A stretch of DNA of 64,000 nucleotides from Fimbriimonas ginsengisoli Gsoil 348 (GCF_000724625.1 NZ_CP007139.1:5167763-5231762), one strand, 5' to 3'; positions 53,319-62,795 are shown, counted from the first letter of the stretch. The notes: a model not told the origin generated them from the letters alone. Made by a program: numbers and translations.

Positions 53319-54254
53319 CTAGAAGTTAACGACCACGGATCGGCGGCTCGTCGCGCTGTCGGTGATGCGAATGCCGGTCGGCTTTACGCCGTCGACTACG
53401 CGCATGACGATCAGTCCCTTGAATGTGCCGTGCGGCTTGATCTTGATCATTCCGCTTTCGAGAGCGCTTTCGGCAACTAAGTGCTCGGCGTAGCTCCACT
53501 GGTTCTTTTCCAGGCCGAGCAGCTCGGGGTAGACCGTTCCCTCGCCGAGAATTAACGGCTCGGAGGTGACGTTGGTCAACTCGACCTTGACGACGGCGAG
53601 GTGCTCACCGACCTGGGCAAATACCAGCGTTCCGAGTTGGCGTCCCACGTCTTCATACTTGGTGACCTTGAGGTCGAGCACGCCGAATTCGGCTCGTTGG
53701 TTGAACTTCAGCGGTTTCTCGTCGAGGGTGACCCCGTCCTTCATGAAGAACCCGTCGGTATGCTTGATCTTTCCTTTCAGATCAATCTTGAATTCCTCTC
53801 CGCTACTTAGGTGCACGGTCACGCTAGGATCTTTGATCTCGTTTGGAATCTCGATCGTAGTAGAGGCCTTCACCGACTTTCCGGGACCGAGCTGCGTTTC
53901 ATCGCGGCCCAGCCACATCGCGGCCATCCCAGAGGAACGCTGGCTATAGCCAGCGCTGTTGATGCTCAGCGTTATCGAACCCGGACCATAGGGGAGCGGG
54001 TATTTCGCTTTGTTCTTAATCGAGTAGTGAATAACGAGGAGCTTGCCTCCTCGTTGGGAGATTACGGACGAATCGCCGTCCAAGCAGCGCGTAGTGTATT
54101 CAGCACTATCAATTTTGACATCTACGTCGCGTGCGTCAGTGACGCCCTGATTAATCGGCGCGTACCTTCCGCCACCGTGAAAATACGTGGTTCCCATAAC
54201 AGAACCGCCACTAGCAAACGCCGCCGTCGCCAAGAAAACCAAACCTCTGCGCAT
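53319..54254 (-). CDS. Secreted protein of unknown function with two beta-sandwich domains
   Basis: A 311-residue exported protein (signal peptide ending near ASGGSVMG). Residues about 45-165 and 185-310 look like two immunoglobulin-like domains of the DUF4352 kind (LVIHYSIKNKAKYPLPYG; LAVVKVELTNVTSEPLILGE). The pattern of long strands and a LDEKPLKFNQ linker supports an extracellular ligand or stress role; nothing more specific is visible. Start codon preceded by GGAGG. Confidence 0.7.
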   Translation of the reverse strand: MRRGLVFLATAAFASGGSVMGTTYFHGGGRYAPINQGVTDARDVDVKIDSAEYTTRCLDGDSSVISQRGGKLLVIHYSIKNKAKYPLPYGPGSITLSINSAGYSQRSSGMAAMWLGRDETQLGPGKSVKASTTIEIPNEIKDPSVTVHLSSGEEFKIDLKGKIKHTDGFFMKDGVTLDEKPLKFNQRAEFGVLDLKVTKYEDVGRQLGTLVFAQVGEHLAVVKVELTNVTSEPLILGEGTVYPELLGLEKNQWSYAEHLVAESALESGMIKIKPHGTFKGLIVMRVVDGVKPTGIRITDSATSRRSVVVNF

Positions 54255-54714
54255 CTCCTTTCATTCCTCCTTTTTAAGGCCCTCAACCGAGGTGAAGTTC
54301 TTTTCAGGGTCAATACCCTGGTGAATTCACTAGGTTATATTAAGGTGAGATTCGACCTCGCTGGGCCCAAACTCCTGGACACTGGCGTCAGAACTCCGAA
54401 AAATGTTCCTTAACAACCGAAAAAAGCGAATAGCCACCGTACTACGTATAATTACCTGCATTTACAGTGGGCCTAAGGCCCTATCGAGGGCAGCAAAATT
54501 GCACCCGGGCGCGCGCGAAATTCATCGAGGGGAAGCAAGAACGCGCGATTGCCGCGCACGGCGAATAACCCCCTAGGTCGCGTGTAGGGAGTGTCTGGAG
54601 TGCGGTGAACCGCCGCAAATCGGCTTCTCGGCCCCCTTTCGGGTACAATTTAGGTTCGCGAGACACCTCCGAGAGCTTCATTTCGCCCTTTACGGACGTC
54701 TTTTAGGAATAGAA
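54255..54714. other. 460-bp region upstream of gyrA
   Basis: Divergent spacer between a secreted protein and gyrA. It contains an AT-rich patch (about 54320-54465), a short palindrome GGGCCTAAGGCCC near 54473, and the gyrA -10 element. Short reading frames here are not supported. No RNA gene seen. Confidence 0.5.
54644..54649 (+). promoter_or_regulatory. Candidate -10 element of gyrA
   Basis: TACAAT preceded by GGG, 66 bases upstream of the gyrA GTG; -35 region weak. Confidence 0.35.
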
Positions 54715-57219
54715 GTGGCAGAGAATCCAAATTTTTCCATCGTTAACGTCGATGAGGAGCTGGGACGCTCATACGTTAACTACGCGATGTCGGTCATCAT
54801 CGCCCGAGCCCTCCCGGACGTCCGAGACGGTCTCAAGCCGGTCCAACGCCGCATCTTGTACGCAATGCGGTCCCTCAACAACACCGCGGACAGCGCCTAT
54901 ATCAAGTGCGCCAAGATCTGCGGCCAGACATCGGGCGACTACCACCCGCACGGCGAAGCGGTCATCTATCCGACCCTCGTCCGCATGGCTCAGCCATGGT
55001 CGATGCGGTACCCGCTGATCGACGGGCAGGGAAACTTCGGTAGCGTAGACGGGGACTCGCCGGCGGCGATGCGATATACCGAGGCGCGCCTTACTCCGCT
55101 CTCGATGGAGCTGATGGAGGACCTCGACCGGGAGACGGTCGACTGGGCGGACAACTATGCCTCTACGCTTCTCGAGCCGACGGTTTTGCCCGGCCGATTC
55201 CCGAACCTTCTCTGCAACGGTTCTCAGGGCATCGCGGTCGGCATGGCGACCAACTTGCCGCCTCACAACCTGACCGAGGTTTGCAACGCGCTGATCCTTC
55301 GGCTCGACGAGCCGGAGTGCACTTTGGACCAGGTAATGGAAGTGCTTCCGGGGCCAGACTTCCCCACTTACGGTCTCATCATGGGGACCAAGGGGATTCG
55401 GAGCGCTTACGAGACGGGGCGCGGCTCGATCGTCCTCCAAGCGAAGACCCACATCGATCCGGGCGAAAGCGGCAAGTCCGTCATCGTGGTGACCGAGCTG
55501 CCGTATCAGGTGAACAAAGAGAACTTAGTCAAGGCGATCGCGCAGATCGCGAAGGATCGGAAGTTCGACGGCATCCTTAACGTTCAGGACTACTCGGATA
55601 AGCGCGGCATGCGCGTCGAGATCGAGATCCGCCGGGACGTGAACCCGAACCGGGCGCTGAATTACCTTCTCAAGCACACGAATCTGCGGACCACATTTGG
55701 CGTGATCGCGCTCAGCCTGGTGGACTTGGCGCCGCGAACGTGCCCCATCATTACGGCGCTGGACGAGTACATCCGGCACCGCCGAAACGTTATCGAGCGG
55801 CGGACCCGGTTCGAGCTGTTCCGAGCGCTCGAAGAGCTGCACATCAACGAGGGATATCAGATCGCGCGGTCGAACCTCGACGAGGTGATTGCCCTCATCC
55901 GAGCCAGCCAAGACACCGCCGCCGCCCGCGTGGGACTTATCCGGACGTTCGGGATGAGCCCGGTGCAGGCTAACGCGGTGCTGAACATGCAGCTCCGTCA
56001 GCTCACTCGGCTTTCGCAGCACGAACTCGAGGACCGGTTCAAGGATGTCGCTCGAAGGGTTCAGAACCTTCTCGACATTCTCAACGACACCGAGCGGCTC
56101 ATGAAGGTGATGCGCGACGAGATCGTGGCTTTGCGCGACAAACACGGCGACGACCGGCGGACCAAGATCGTGGCCCGCGAAGCGGGCGAATTCTCGCCCG
56201 AGGACCTGATCCCCGAGGAAGAGGCGATCATCTCCATCTCGCGCGACGGCTACATCAAGCGAGTTTCGGTCGACGCTTACCGCCAACAAAAGCGCGGCGG
56301 AAAGGGTGTGAACAACACGATGAAGGCGGAGGATGAGCCGGCTCACCTGTTCCAGGTGAACACGCACCACACCATTCTCTTTTTCACCGACCGCGGCCGC
56401 GTTTACCGGTTGAAGGCGTACGAGATCCCGGAGAGCGGACGCTACGCCCGCGGCATGCCGGTCATCAACTACATCAACATCGTGGGCGGCGAGCGGGTTA
56501 CGGCTACGATTTCGGTCAAGGACCTGAACATCGACGGATACCTAACGATGATCACCCGAGGTACCGGCGAGAAGCGGCATGCGGAGATCAAGCGAACGTC
56601 GCTCCGCGACTTCGCCAACATCCGAAACAACGGCCTTATCGCCTTCGATATCGAGGAAGGGGACGAGCTCGGCTGGGCTCTGAAGACCCGCGGCAACGAC
56701 GACGTGATCCTGATCACCCGGGAGGGACAAAGCATCCGGTTCAACGAGCAAGATGCCACTTCTCGCTCCCGCGCTGCGGGCGGCGTCCGAGCGATCTCGT
56801 TCAAAGAGGATAACCGCGAGGACCGAGTAGTCAGCGCGGCGATGGTGGACGAGAACATGACTCTGCTCGTAGTCGGAGAACACGGTTACGGCAAGCGAAC
56901 CCCGCTCTCCGATTACCGAGTTCAAGGACGCGGCGGCAGCGGCATCCTCACGATGAACTGCACCGAGAAGACGGGCAAGATCATCGGCGCGGAAGTGGTG
57001 GAAGAAGACGACCGGCTGTTGGTCATGACCAACAAGGGTAAGGGGATTCGGATGAAGGTGAAGGAGATCCGCACCACCGCTCGCGTCGCCCAGGGCGTCA
57101 AGTTGGTCAACCTCGCCGCCGGAGACTCCGTCTCCAGCATCGCCCGCATCGTCAAGGGGACCGACGACGGCGACCTAGACATCGAAGCCTCCGGCGAAGA
57201 AGCGGTAATCGAAGAGTAA
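54715..57219 (+). CDS. gyrA: DNA gyrase subunit A
   Basis: Breaks and rejoins DNA for negative supercoiling. The 834 residues start MAENPNFSIVNVDEELGRSY (GTG start, AGGA six bases upstream). The active-site tyrosine is in SPAAMRYTEARLTPLS. The quinolone pocket reads GDYHPHGEAVIYPTLVRM, where E. coli has D82, S83 and D87; here these are Glu, Ala and Pro. The GyrA box QKRGGKG in the C-terminal pinwheel distinguishes it from ParC. gyrB is not adjacent. It is followed by a long hairpin before the convergent hom gene. Confidence 0.98.
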   Translation: MAENPNFSIVNVDEELGRSYVNYAMSVIIARALPDVRDGLKPVQRRILYAMRSLNNTADSAYIKCAKICGQTSGDYHPHGEAVIYPTLVRMAQPWSMRYPLIDGQGNFGSVDGDSPAAMRYTEARLTPLSMELMEDLDRETVDWADNYASTLLEPTVLPGRFPNLLCNGSQGIAVGMATNLPPHNLTEVCNALILRLDEPECTLDQVMEVLPGPDFPTYGLIMGTKGIRSAYETGRGSIVLQAKTHIDPGESGKSVIVVTELPYQVNKENLVKAIAQIAKDRKFDGILNVQDYSDKRGMRVEIEIRRDVNPNRALNYLLKHTNLRTTFGVIALSLVDLAPRTCPIITALDEYIRHRRNVIERRTRFELFRALEELHINEGYQIARSNLDEVIALIRASQDTAAARVGLIRTFGMSPVQANAVLNMQLRQLTRLSQHELEDRFKDVARRVQNLLDILNDTERLMKVMRDEIVALRDKHGDDRRTKIVAREAGEFSPEDLIPEEEAIISISRDGYIKRVSVDAYRQQKRGGKGVNNTMKAEDEPAHLFQVNTHHTILFFTDRGRVYRLKAYEIPESGRYARGMPVINYINIVGGERVTATISVKDLNIDGYLTMITRGTGEKRHAEIKRTSLRDFANIRNNGLIAFDIEEGDELGWALKTRGNDDVILITREGQSIRFNEQDATSRSRAAGGVRAISFKEDNREDRVVSAAMVDENMTLLVVGEHGYGKRTPLSDYRVQGRGGSGILTMNCTEKTGKIIGAEVVEEDDRLLVMTNKGKGIRMKVKEIRTTARVAQGVKLVNLAAGDSVSSIARIVKGTDDGDLDIEASGEEAVIEE

Positions 57220-57222
57220 ATT

Positions 57223-57308
57223 CCGGAGCCCCCTCCTCTTGCCGTTGGGGCTGTCGACTTCCTCAAGCCGACAACCCCAATCGCGAGCGGGAGGAGGAGG
57301 GGCTCCGG
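57223..57308. repeat. Long palindromic repeat between gyrA and hom
   Basis: Outer arms CCGGAGCCCCCTCCTCTTGC and its complement, inner arms TTGGGGCTGTCG and CGACAACCCCAA: a nested near-perfect hairpin of 86 bases that begins 3 bases after the gyrA stop and reaches the hom stop. It may terminate both transcripts. The outer arms also occur inside the GH172 gene. Confidence 0.88.
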
Positions 57309-57310
57309 AG

Positions 57311-58606
57311 TTAACTCACTACCCTTATCGAGCTACAGACTTCTTCCACGACTCCGCTTTGCTTCAAGCCGACGAGCAGTTCTCGGAAGTTCTTCTCTAG
57401 GCATGGGTGGGTGAGGAAGACGATCTCGCCACGGGATTCGTCGAGGGTTTTCATTTCCATGGCGGCGAGGGAGACGTCGTGCTCGCCAAACTCGGTGGCG
57501 ATGATGCCGAGGACTTTGGGGCGGTCTTGGACGACGAGGCGGAGATAGAAAGCGGTTCGAAGGTCGTCGATCGGGCAGGTTTTCAGCGGCTCCTCGTCGA
57601 ACGGGATCGCGCTGCCGGAGCCTCCGCCGGCGATATTTCGGCCCACATCCAACAGATCGCCGACGACCGCCGAAGCGGTGGGGTCCGAGCCGGCGCCTCG
57701 GCCGGAGAACATCAGGTCGCCGACAAAGTCTCCGTGCAGGTAAAGGGCGTTGTAGACGTCGTTGACGCTTGCCAGAGGATGCGTCTTCGGGATCAGAGTC
57801 GGGTGAACCCGTGCGAGGATCGTATCTTCCGCGATGGCGTCCACGATCGCCAAGAACTTGATCGTGTAGCCGAGGGCGTCGGCGTATTGCATGTCGAGCA
57901 GAGAAACGCCTCGAATCCCCTCGCGATAGACCCCTTCCACCGGTAAGTGCTTGTGGAAAGCGATGCTGGCCAGCACCGAGATCTTATACATAGTGTCGAA
58001 GCCATCGACATCGTTCGTCGGATCGGCCTCGGCGTATCCCTTCGCCTGCGCTTCCGCCAAGACGTCGGCAAAGTCCGCCCCCTCACGCTGCATTTTCGTG
58101 AGGATGTAGTTAGTGGTGCCGTTGAGGATTCCCATCATCTTCAACACGTCGTTGCCGGCAAGCTGATGCTTCAACGGCTGCACAAGCGGGATTCCGCCTC
58201 CTACCGCGGCCTCGTAGTGGAGGTCCAATCCCTTGCTCTTGGCGAGGGAAATAAGCCGGGCGCCGTGTTTCGCGATCAGCTCTTTGTTAGCGGTGACCAC
58301 GTGCTTGCCATTTCGCAAAGCTCGCTCGACCAGCTCGGCGGCCGGGTCCACTCCGCCAATAAGCTCCAGGACTACCTCGATGGCGGGATCGTCGACGATC
58401 GACGTGAGGTCGGTGGTGAACATTTCGGCCGGCAGTTGCCGAGGCTTTGCGGTGTCGCGGATGCCTATCTTCGTAACCTCGAAAGGAACCCCGACCCGGC
58501 GAAGAATAGCGTCGCGGTTGTCCTGCAACATCCGGTACGCGCCGCTGCCAACGGTACCGAAGCCAAGGATGCCGACGCGGACGGTGCGAGTGAGGGTGGA
58601 GGTCAC
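57311..58606 (-). CDS. hom: Homoserine dehydrogenase
   Basis: Reduces aspartate semialdehyde to homoserine for Met, Thr and Ile. The 431 residues have the NAD loop VGILGFGTVGSGAYRML, VVTANKELIAKHGA, the active-site region GIPLVQPLKHQLAGNDVLKM and GILNGTTNYILTKM, GYAEADPTNDVDGFDTMYKI, and a C-terminal ACT domain (VLGIIATEFGEHDVSLAAME) for feedback control by threonine. Not fused to aspartokinase. Converges on gyrA. Confidence 0.97.
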   Translation of the reverse strand: MTSTLTRTVRVGILGFGTVGSGAYRMLQDNRDAILRRVGVPFEVTKIGIRDTAKPRQLPAEMFTTDLTSIVDDPAIEVVLELIGGVDPAAELVERALRNGKHVVTANKELIAKHGARLISLAKSKGLDLHYEAAVGGGIPLVQPLKHQLAGNDVLKMMGILNGTTNYILTKMQREGADFADVLAEAQAKGYAEADPTNDVDGFDTMYKISVLASIAFHKHLPVEGVYREGIRGVSLLDMQYADALGYTIKFLAIVDAIAEDTILARVHPTLIPKTHPLASVNDVYNALYLHGDFVGDLMFSGRGAGSDPTASAVVGDLLDVGRNIAGGGSGSAIPFDEEPLKTCPIDDLRTAFYLRLVVQDRPKVLGIIATEFGEHDVSLAAMEMKTLDESRGEIVFLTHPCLEKNFRELLVGLKQSGVVEEVCSSIRVVS

Positions 58607-58622
58607 GCCCTAATTATGGAAG

Positions 58623-59072
58623 CTAGCCGACGTAGATGATGACGTCGCCCGGGTTTACGATCTGTCCGCTTTGGGCGACGATCTGCAATACGGTGCCGCT
58701 CGCGGTGCAGGGGATCTCGTTAAACACTTTCATCGCCTCAATGAGGCCGATAATCTGGCCCGCGGTAACCGTCTCCCCTTCCTTGACAAACGCCGGCGAT
58801 CCGGGGCTGGAGGAGTTATAGAAGATGCCGGTCATGGGGCTGGCGACGGGAATGCCCTTTGGCGCCGAAGGAACGGCAGGTGCGGCCGCGGCAGTATCGA
58901 ACGAATACTCTTCATGCGATTCCGTCGATTCCTCGCTTGAGGTCGACGGCTTGGATGCGCTACGGCGACGGAAGGCGATCGTGAGATCCGCGGATTTGAG
59001 ACGCGCCTCGGTCAGCCGATACTCCTGCATCAGCTCCGCAAGTTCGCCAATCGTCTCCTTGTAGTCCGCCAC
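58623..59072 (-). CDS. accB: Biotin carboxyl carrier protein
   Basis: Carries carboxy-biotin between the biotin carboxylase and the carboxyltransferase. The 149 residues have an N-terminal helical domain, a Ser/Glu/Ala-rich linker (PSTSSEESTESHEEY) and the lipoyl-like domain with biotin lysine in LIEAMKVFNEI, plus the AccB-type thumb region. It lies 16 bases before hom and 8 bases after the thioesterase gene. Because the upstream biotin carboxylase lacks its own carrier domain, this protein may serve it. Confidence 0.94.
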   Translation of the reverse strand: MADYKETIGELAELMQEYRLTEARLKSADLTIAFRRRSASKPSTSSEESTESHEEYSFDTAAAAPAVPSAPKGIPVASPMTGIFYNSSSPGSPAFVKEGETVTAGQIIGLIEAMKVFNEIPCTASGTVLQIVAQSGQIVNPGDVIIYVG

Positions 59073-59080
59073 GGGCGAGA

Positions 59081-59533
59081 TTATGGCTCATCGGGGCGGA
59101 TCGCGACGAAGGTTCCGGTGAACGTGGCACAGACCTGGCCCCCTTGCTCCAGTCGCGCATGGAGCTCGATCCGCCCTTTTCCTCGCCTAAGCAAGGAAGC
59201 TTCATAGCCACGAATTTCGTCGTCCGGCGGGCGCTCGCAGATCGCGGTGAAGTCGCCCTCGATCGGCAGGAGGAACTCAACACGGCTGGAGCGGACGACG
59301 AGGCGAACCGAAAACGGAAACCGGGCCGCGTGCCAATGCAACCAGGCCCAAGCGGCAACCGTCGCGATGGCGCCGATGCTGCCGCCGAAGGCGGTATTTC
59401 GGTGGTTGATGTTGGGGGCCAGCGGAGCGCTTAGAACCACCCTGCTTTCGTCGGCGTGCTCGACGTTTACCCCCATCGCGGCGGTGAGGGGAATGTGTTC
59501 GTGCAGGTATCGCTGAAGAGCCTTGGTCTCCAT
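59081..59533 (-). CDS. Hot-dog fold thioesterase (YiiD-type domain)
   Basis: A 150-residue protein of the hot-dog superfamily, similar to the YiiD C-terminal domain: LSAPLAPNINHRNTAFGGSI followed by AIATVAAWAWLHWHAA. It would hydrolyse acyl-CoA thioesters. I chose the ATG at 59533, which overlaps the stop of the carboxylase gene (ATGA); the longer frame to 59662 lies within that gene. Gene company suggests a role in acyl-CoA metabolism. Confidence 0.82.
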   Translation of the reverse strand: METKALQRYLHEHIPLTAAMGVNVEHADESRVVLSAPLAPNINHRNTAFGGSIGAIATVAAWAWLHWHAARFPFSVRLVVRSSRVEFLLPIEGDFTAICERPPDDEIRGYEASLLRRGKGRIELHARLEQGGQVCATFTGTFVAIRPDEP

Positions 59534-61773
59534 CAGCGGGCGTTCCGGAACCGATCGGCGAGCGCCCATGCGCCGACGGCGGATGGGGCTCCCGCTTTGG
59601 CGACGGGAGTTACCGTGAGAAGAATCGCGCCGATCTCGGCAGGGATATCGCCGGGAGCCCATTCGGAAAACTCCCGGCCCAGGAAGCCGGTATCGATGTC
59701 ACCTTTCTGGAAGCCCGCGTGAGACAGGACATCCAGGAGGTAGGCGACGTTGGTTCGAACGCCGAGGACGTGGAAGTCGAGTAACGCGCCTCGCAGGCGC
59801 TGGATGGCTTCTGCCCGGGTGTCGCCATGGGCGATCACTTTGGCGATCATCGAATCGTAGTAGCGCGGGATCTCGGCATCGGCGGCGTAGCCGGTATCGA
59901 CCCTCACGCCGGGAGCTTTGGGCTCGGCCCAGGCGAGGATCTTCCCCACCGACGGCAAGAAATTGCGGGCCGGGTCCTCGGCCACGATGCGGGCTTCGAT
60001 CGCGTGGCCTTTCATCGCGCCCCGGTCTCCGGCGATCAGTCGAGGGTCGATCTCCAAGCGATCACCTTGGGCGATTCGAATCTGCCATTGCACGAGGTCC
60101 AGGCCGGTGACCATCTCGGTGACGGGGTGCTCGACCTGCAACCGGGCATTCACCTCGAGGAAATAGAAGGCGCCGGCGGCTTCGTCGACGATGAATTCGA
60201 CGGTGCCGGCGTTGAAGTAGCCGGCTTCCAGCACGAGCCTCCGAGACGCCTCCGCCATTTGGGGCCACAAGCCGGGCTGGGAATCGAAAAGCGGGGATGG
60301 CGATTCTTCGATCAGCTTTTGGTGACGCCGCTGGATGGAGCATTCACGCTCGAAAAGGGTCGCCACATTTCCGTGGCGGTCGGCCAGCACTTGGACCTCG
60401 ACGTGGCGGGGGCGCTCGACGAGCTTCTCCACCATCATCGTGCCGTCGCCGAACGCCTTGAGCGCCTCATCGGAAGCGGTTTTCAACTCGCCATCGAAGT
60501 CGGCGGGATTGTGGACCGCGCGCATCCCCCGCCCGCCGCCCCCGGCGCTGGCCTTGAGCATTACCGGGTAGCCGATCTGGTCCGCGGCCGCTTTGAGCTG
60601 CGCGTCCGTTGCGCCGGGCTCGAACATCCCGGGCACGATCGGTACCCCGGCTTGGACGGCGAGCGCTTTCGCATCGGTCTTGGCGCCGAGGCGGCGCATG
60701 GCGGAAGCCGGCGGCCCCACGAAAAGGATCCCGGTCTTCGCGCATGCGTCGCTGAACTCGGCGCGCTCGCTGAGAAAGCCGTAGCCGGGATGGATCGCGT
60801 CGGCGCCGGTGGCGCGGGCAGCGTCCAGGATTTTGGCGGCGTCGAGATAGCTGGCGGACGGTTCTGGCGCGCCGAGGGCAACCGCTTCGTCGGCCAACTG
60901 AACGTGCATCGCGTCGCGATCGGCGTCGCTGTAGACGGCGACGGTTCGCACCCTCATTTCTCGCGCGGCGCGGATTACCCGAACGGCGATCTCGCCTCGA
61001 TTTGCGATGAGCAGCTTCTCGATCATCCTTGATAACTCGCTTTGCGTTTTTTCGAGGAAAGCCGAGATTCCCTCTTTGGCCTCCTCATTCGCCCGCGTCC
61101 GGGCGAGGAGGGCGGCGGCTTCGGGGAGGCTCAGCGGCGGCTCCTGGGCCAGTTGCTTCGCGCTGGCGACCGCGGCGGGGCCGGCGGCTAGGACAGCTTT
61201 GATCCGTTTTGCGACGGCGGCATCGAGGTCGTCGGGAGGGGCGACGTCGTGCACGAGGCCGATGCGCAAGGCGTGGGCAGCGCCGAATGCTTCCCCGGTC
61301 GAAAAGAGGTGGCGGGCATGACCAGCGCCGATCTTGGGCAGAACGAACGGGGAGATCGTCGCGGGTACCAGGCCGAGGCGGACCTCGCTAAAGGCGAAGA
61401 GGGCGTCTTCGCTCGCGATCGCCACGTCGGACGCGGCGACGAGGCCGCATCCCCCCCCAAAGCAAGCACCGCGGACCCGAGCGATCACCACGGCATGACA
61501 CTCCACCATGCTTTGGAACAGCTGGGCCAAGTGGAGGGCATCTTCGGCGTTCTGCTCCTCGGTGTAACCCGCGGCCTTTCGCATCCAGGCGAGGTCTCCG
61601 CCCGCGCAAAACGTGTCGCCGCTGCCGGTCAGCACGATCGCCCTGACTTCCGGAGCGACGTGCGTGAAGACGGTCGAGAGCTGAGCGATCAGCTCGTCGT
61701 TAAAGGCGTTTCGAACCTCAGGACGATCGATGGTTACGCGAAGGACGGCTCCCTCAGACTCCACGTTGAGCAT
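59533..61773 (-). CDS. LiuC-like enoyl-CoA hydratase joined to LiuD/MccA-like biotin carboxylase
   Basis: Residues 1-249 are a crotonase (TFCAGGDLAWMRKA, RGACFGGGCGLVAASDVAIA) closest to methylglutaconyl-CoA hydratase LiuC. From residue 250 (MIEKLLIANRGEIAVRVIRA) follows a biotin carboxylase with the ATP-grasp loop KASAGGGGRGMRAV, ERECSIQRRHQKLIEE and a tail like 3-methylcrotonyl-CoA carboxylase alpha (GVRTNVAYLLDVL), but with no biotin carrier domain. These two steps are adjacent in leucine breakdown. The join depends on an A6 tract (61047-61052): with five A's the hydratase would end LEKRKASYQG, the usual family ending, and its TGA would overlap the carboxylase ATG at 61026. So this may be two genes separated by an indel. 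Confidence 0.85.
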   Translation of the reverse strand: MLNVESEGAVLRVTIDRPEVRNAFNDELIAQLSTVFTHVAPEVRAIVLTGSGDTFCAGGDLAWMRKAAGYTEEQNAEDALHLAQLFQSMVECHAVVIARVRGACFGGGCGLVAASDVAIASEDALFAFSEVRLGLVPATISPFVLPKIGAGHARHLFSTGEAFGAAHALRIGLVHDVAPPDDLDAAVAKRIKAVLAAGPAAVASAKQLAQEPPLSLPEAAALLARTRANEEAKEGISAFLEKTQSELSRMIEKLLIANRGEIAVRVIRAAREMRVRTVAVYSDADRDAMHVQLADEAVALGAPEPSASYLDAAKILDAARATGADAIHPGYGFLSERAEFSDACAKTGILFVGPPASAMRRLGAKTDAKALAVQAGVPIVPGMFEPGATDAQLKAAADQIGYPVMLKASAGGGGRGMRAVHNPADFDGELKTASDEALKAFGDGTMMVEKLVERPRHVEVQVLADRHGNVATLFERECSIQRRHQKLIEESPSPLFDSQPGLWPQMAEASRRLVLEAGYFNAGTVEFIVDEAAGAFYFLEVNARLQVEHPVTEMVTGLDLVQWQIRIAQGDRLEIDPRLIAGDRGAMKGHAIEARIVAEDPARNFLPSVGKILAWAEPKAPGVRVDTGYAADAEIPRYYDSMIAKVIAHGDTRAEAIQRLRGALLDFHVLGVRTNVAYLLDVLSHAGFQKGDIDTGFLGREFSEWAPGDIPAEIGAILLTVTPVAKAGAPSAVGAWALADRFRNAR

Positions 61774-61782
61774 CGGCGAAGT

Positions 61783-62319
61783 ATGGCACGGCGGCGGGAG
61801 TTCGCCCCCTTACGGCACAATTCATACGTGCCCGACATTGTCCGCACGCGGCCGTACGCGATCGATCCAGCAGGTCTGGCGCGGGCGACGCACTTGATGA
61901 CCCTCCGGAGGCTGGTGATGTACGTCTTCATCGGCGGCGCGGCGGAGGTCGCCGTCCTCGCACTGCTTGGCGTCCCTTGGTACATCTCGGCGCCTAGTCT
62001 CGCGGTCGCTTTTACTATGCTCACGGTGACGAGGCGGCATCGGATGGCGACAAAGCTGGCCCGAGTGCCAGGACTCGCGACTGAACGAGTTGCGGAGGTC
62101 AGCCAGGACCAGATCACGGTTCGCTCGCTAGGAGATGCCGAGGAAGTCAAGCTCCTTCTAGAGAACCTATTTTGGGTGAAGCGGTACGGAGGCTTTTATT
62201 TATTGGCGATCGATCGCCAACAGTTTCTTCCGGTGCCGGCCGATGCCTTCGTGTCCGATGATGAGTCGCGATTCCAAGAATTCTTACGGCACCGCGTTCC
62301 AAAGGTGGAAGGGTTCTAG
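61783..62319 (+). CDS. YcxB-like membrane protein 1
   Basis: A 178-residue protein with two membrane helices (LVMYVFIGGAAEVAVLALLG; YISAPSLAVAFTMLTV) followed by a cytosolic YcxB-like domain (LLLENLFWVKRYGGFYLLAI, FLPVPADAF). The start is uncertain: ATG at 61783 or GTG at 61828. It overlaps the next gene, of the same kind, by one base (TAGTG). Function of the family is unknown. Confidence 0.7.
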   Translation: MARRREFAPLRHNSYVPDIVRTRPYAIDPAGLARATHLMTLRRLVMYVFIGGAAEVAVLALLGVPWYISAPSLAVAFTMLTVTRRHRMATKLARVPGLATERVAEVSQDQITVRSLGDAEEVKLLLENLFWVKRYGGFYLLAIDRQQFLPVPADAFVSDDESRFQEFLRHRVPKVEGF

Positions 62320-62795
62320 TGCTTATCGAAACCTCCAGCTATCGGGTTAGCCGTACGGAACTGACCAACCTGGCGACCGCGGAATATCTGCGCCAATTCT
62401 GGTGGTTCGTCGCGGTGACGCCGGTCTTTGGCCTGCTCGCGTTGATCTTCGGCAGCGGGCCGATGCAGGCGATCGGAATGTTCGCGATCCTTTGGCCCTT
62501 TTCGATACCCGCGCGTTCGGTTCTATCGACAGCCAAGACTTCCCGCCTAGTCTCCGGCGGCTGCCGGGTTCGGATTAACGACGATTTGCTCGAGTTTTTA
62601 GGCGAGAAGCCCGGCCCATCGGGCAAGCCGTATCGAATGGTGATACCTTTTGTCAACGTGCGCGAGCTCGTCCGGCGAAAGGAGTTCCTGCTCGTCCGCA
62701 CTCGCCAACTCGCTTTCGTGCCGATTCGCCTGGACGCGTTTGGATCGCCCTCCGAAGTTGATATGCTCGAGGCAAGGTTACGTAGGCTGGAATAG
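62319..62795 (+). CDS. YcxB-like membrane protein 2
   Basis: A 158-residue protein, GTG start overlapping the previous stop. Two membrane helices (FWWFVAVTPVFGLLALIFG; MQAIGMFAILWPFSIPA), then the YcxB-like domain (VIPFVNVRELVRRKEFLLVR, FVPIRLDAF). Likely a tandem duplicate of the preceding gene; they may form a heterodimer. Confidence 0.72.
   Translation: MLIETSSYRVSRTELTNLATAEYLRQFWWFVAVTPVFGLLALIFGSGPMQAIGMFAILWPFSIPARSVLSTAKTSRLVSGGCRVRINDDLLEFLGEKPGPSGKPYRMVIPFVNVRELVRRKEFLLVRTRQLAFVPIRLDAFGSPSEVDMLEARLRRLE

Noticed and set aside
54481..54681. 66-codon minus-strand frame upstream of gyrA
   Set aside because: No ribosome site, odd composition (Cys/Arg/Pro), and it overlaps the likely gyrA promoter.
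59827..61032. 401-codon plus-strand frame opposite the biotin carboxylase
   Set aside because: Shadow of a GC-rich gene; the minus-strand product has all carboxylase motifs.
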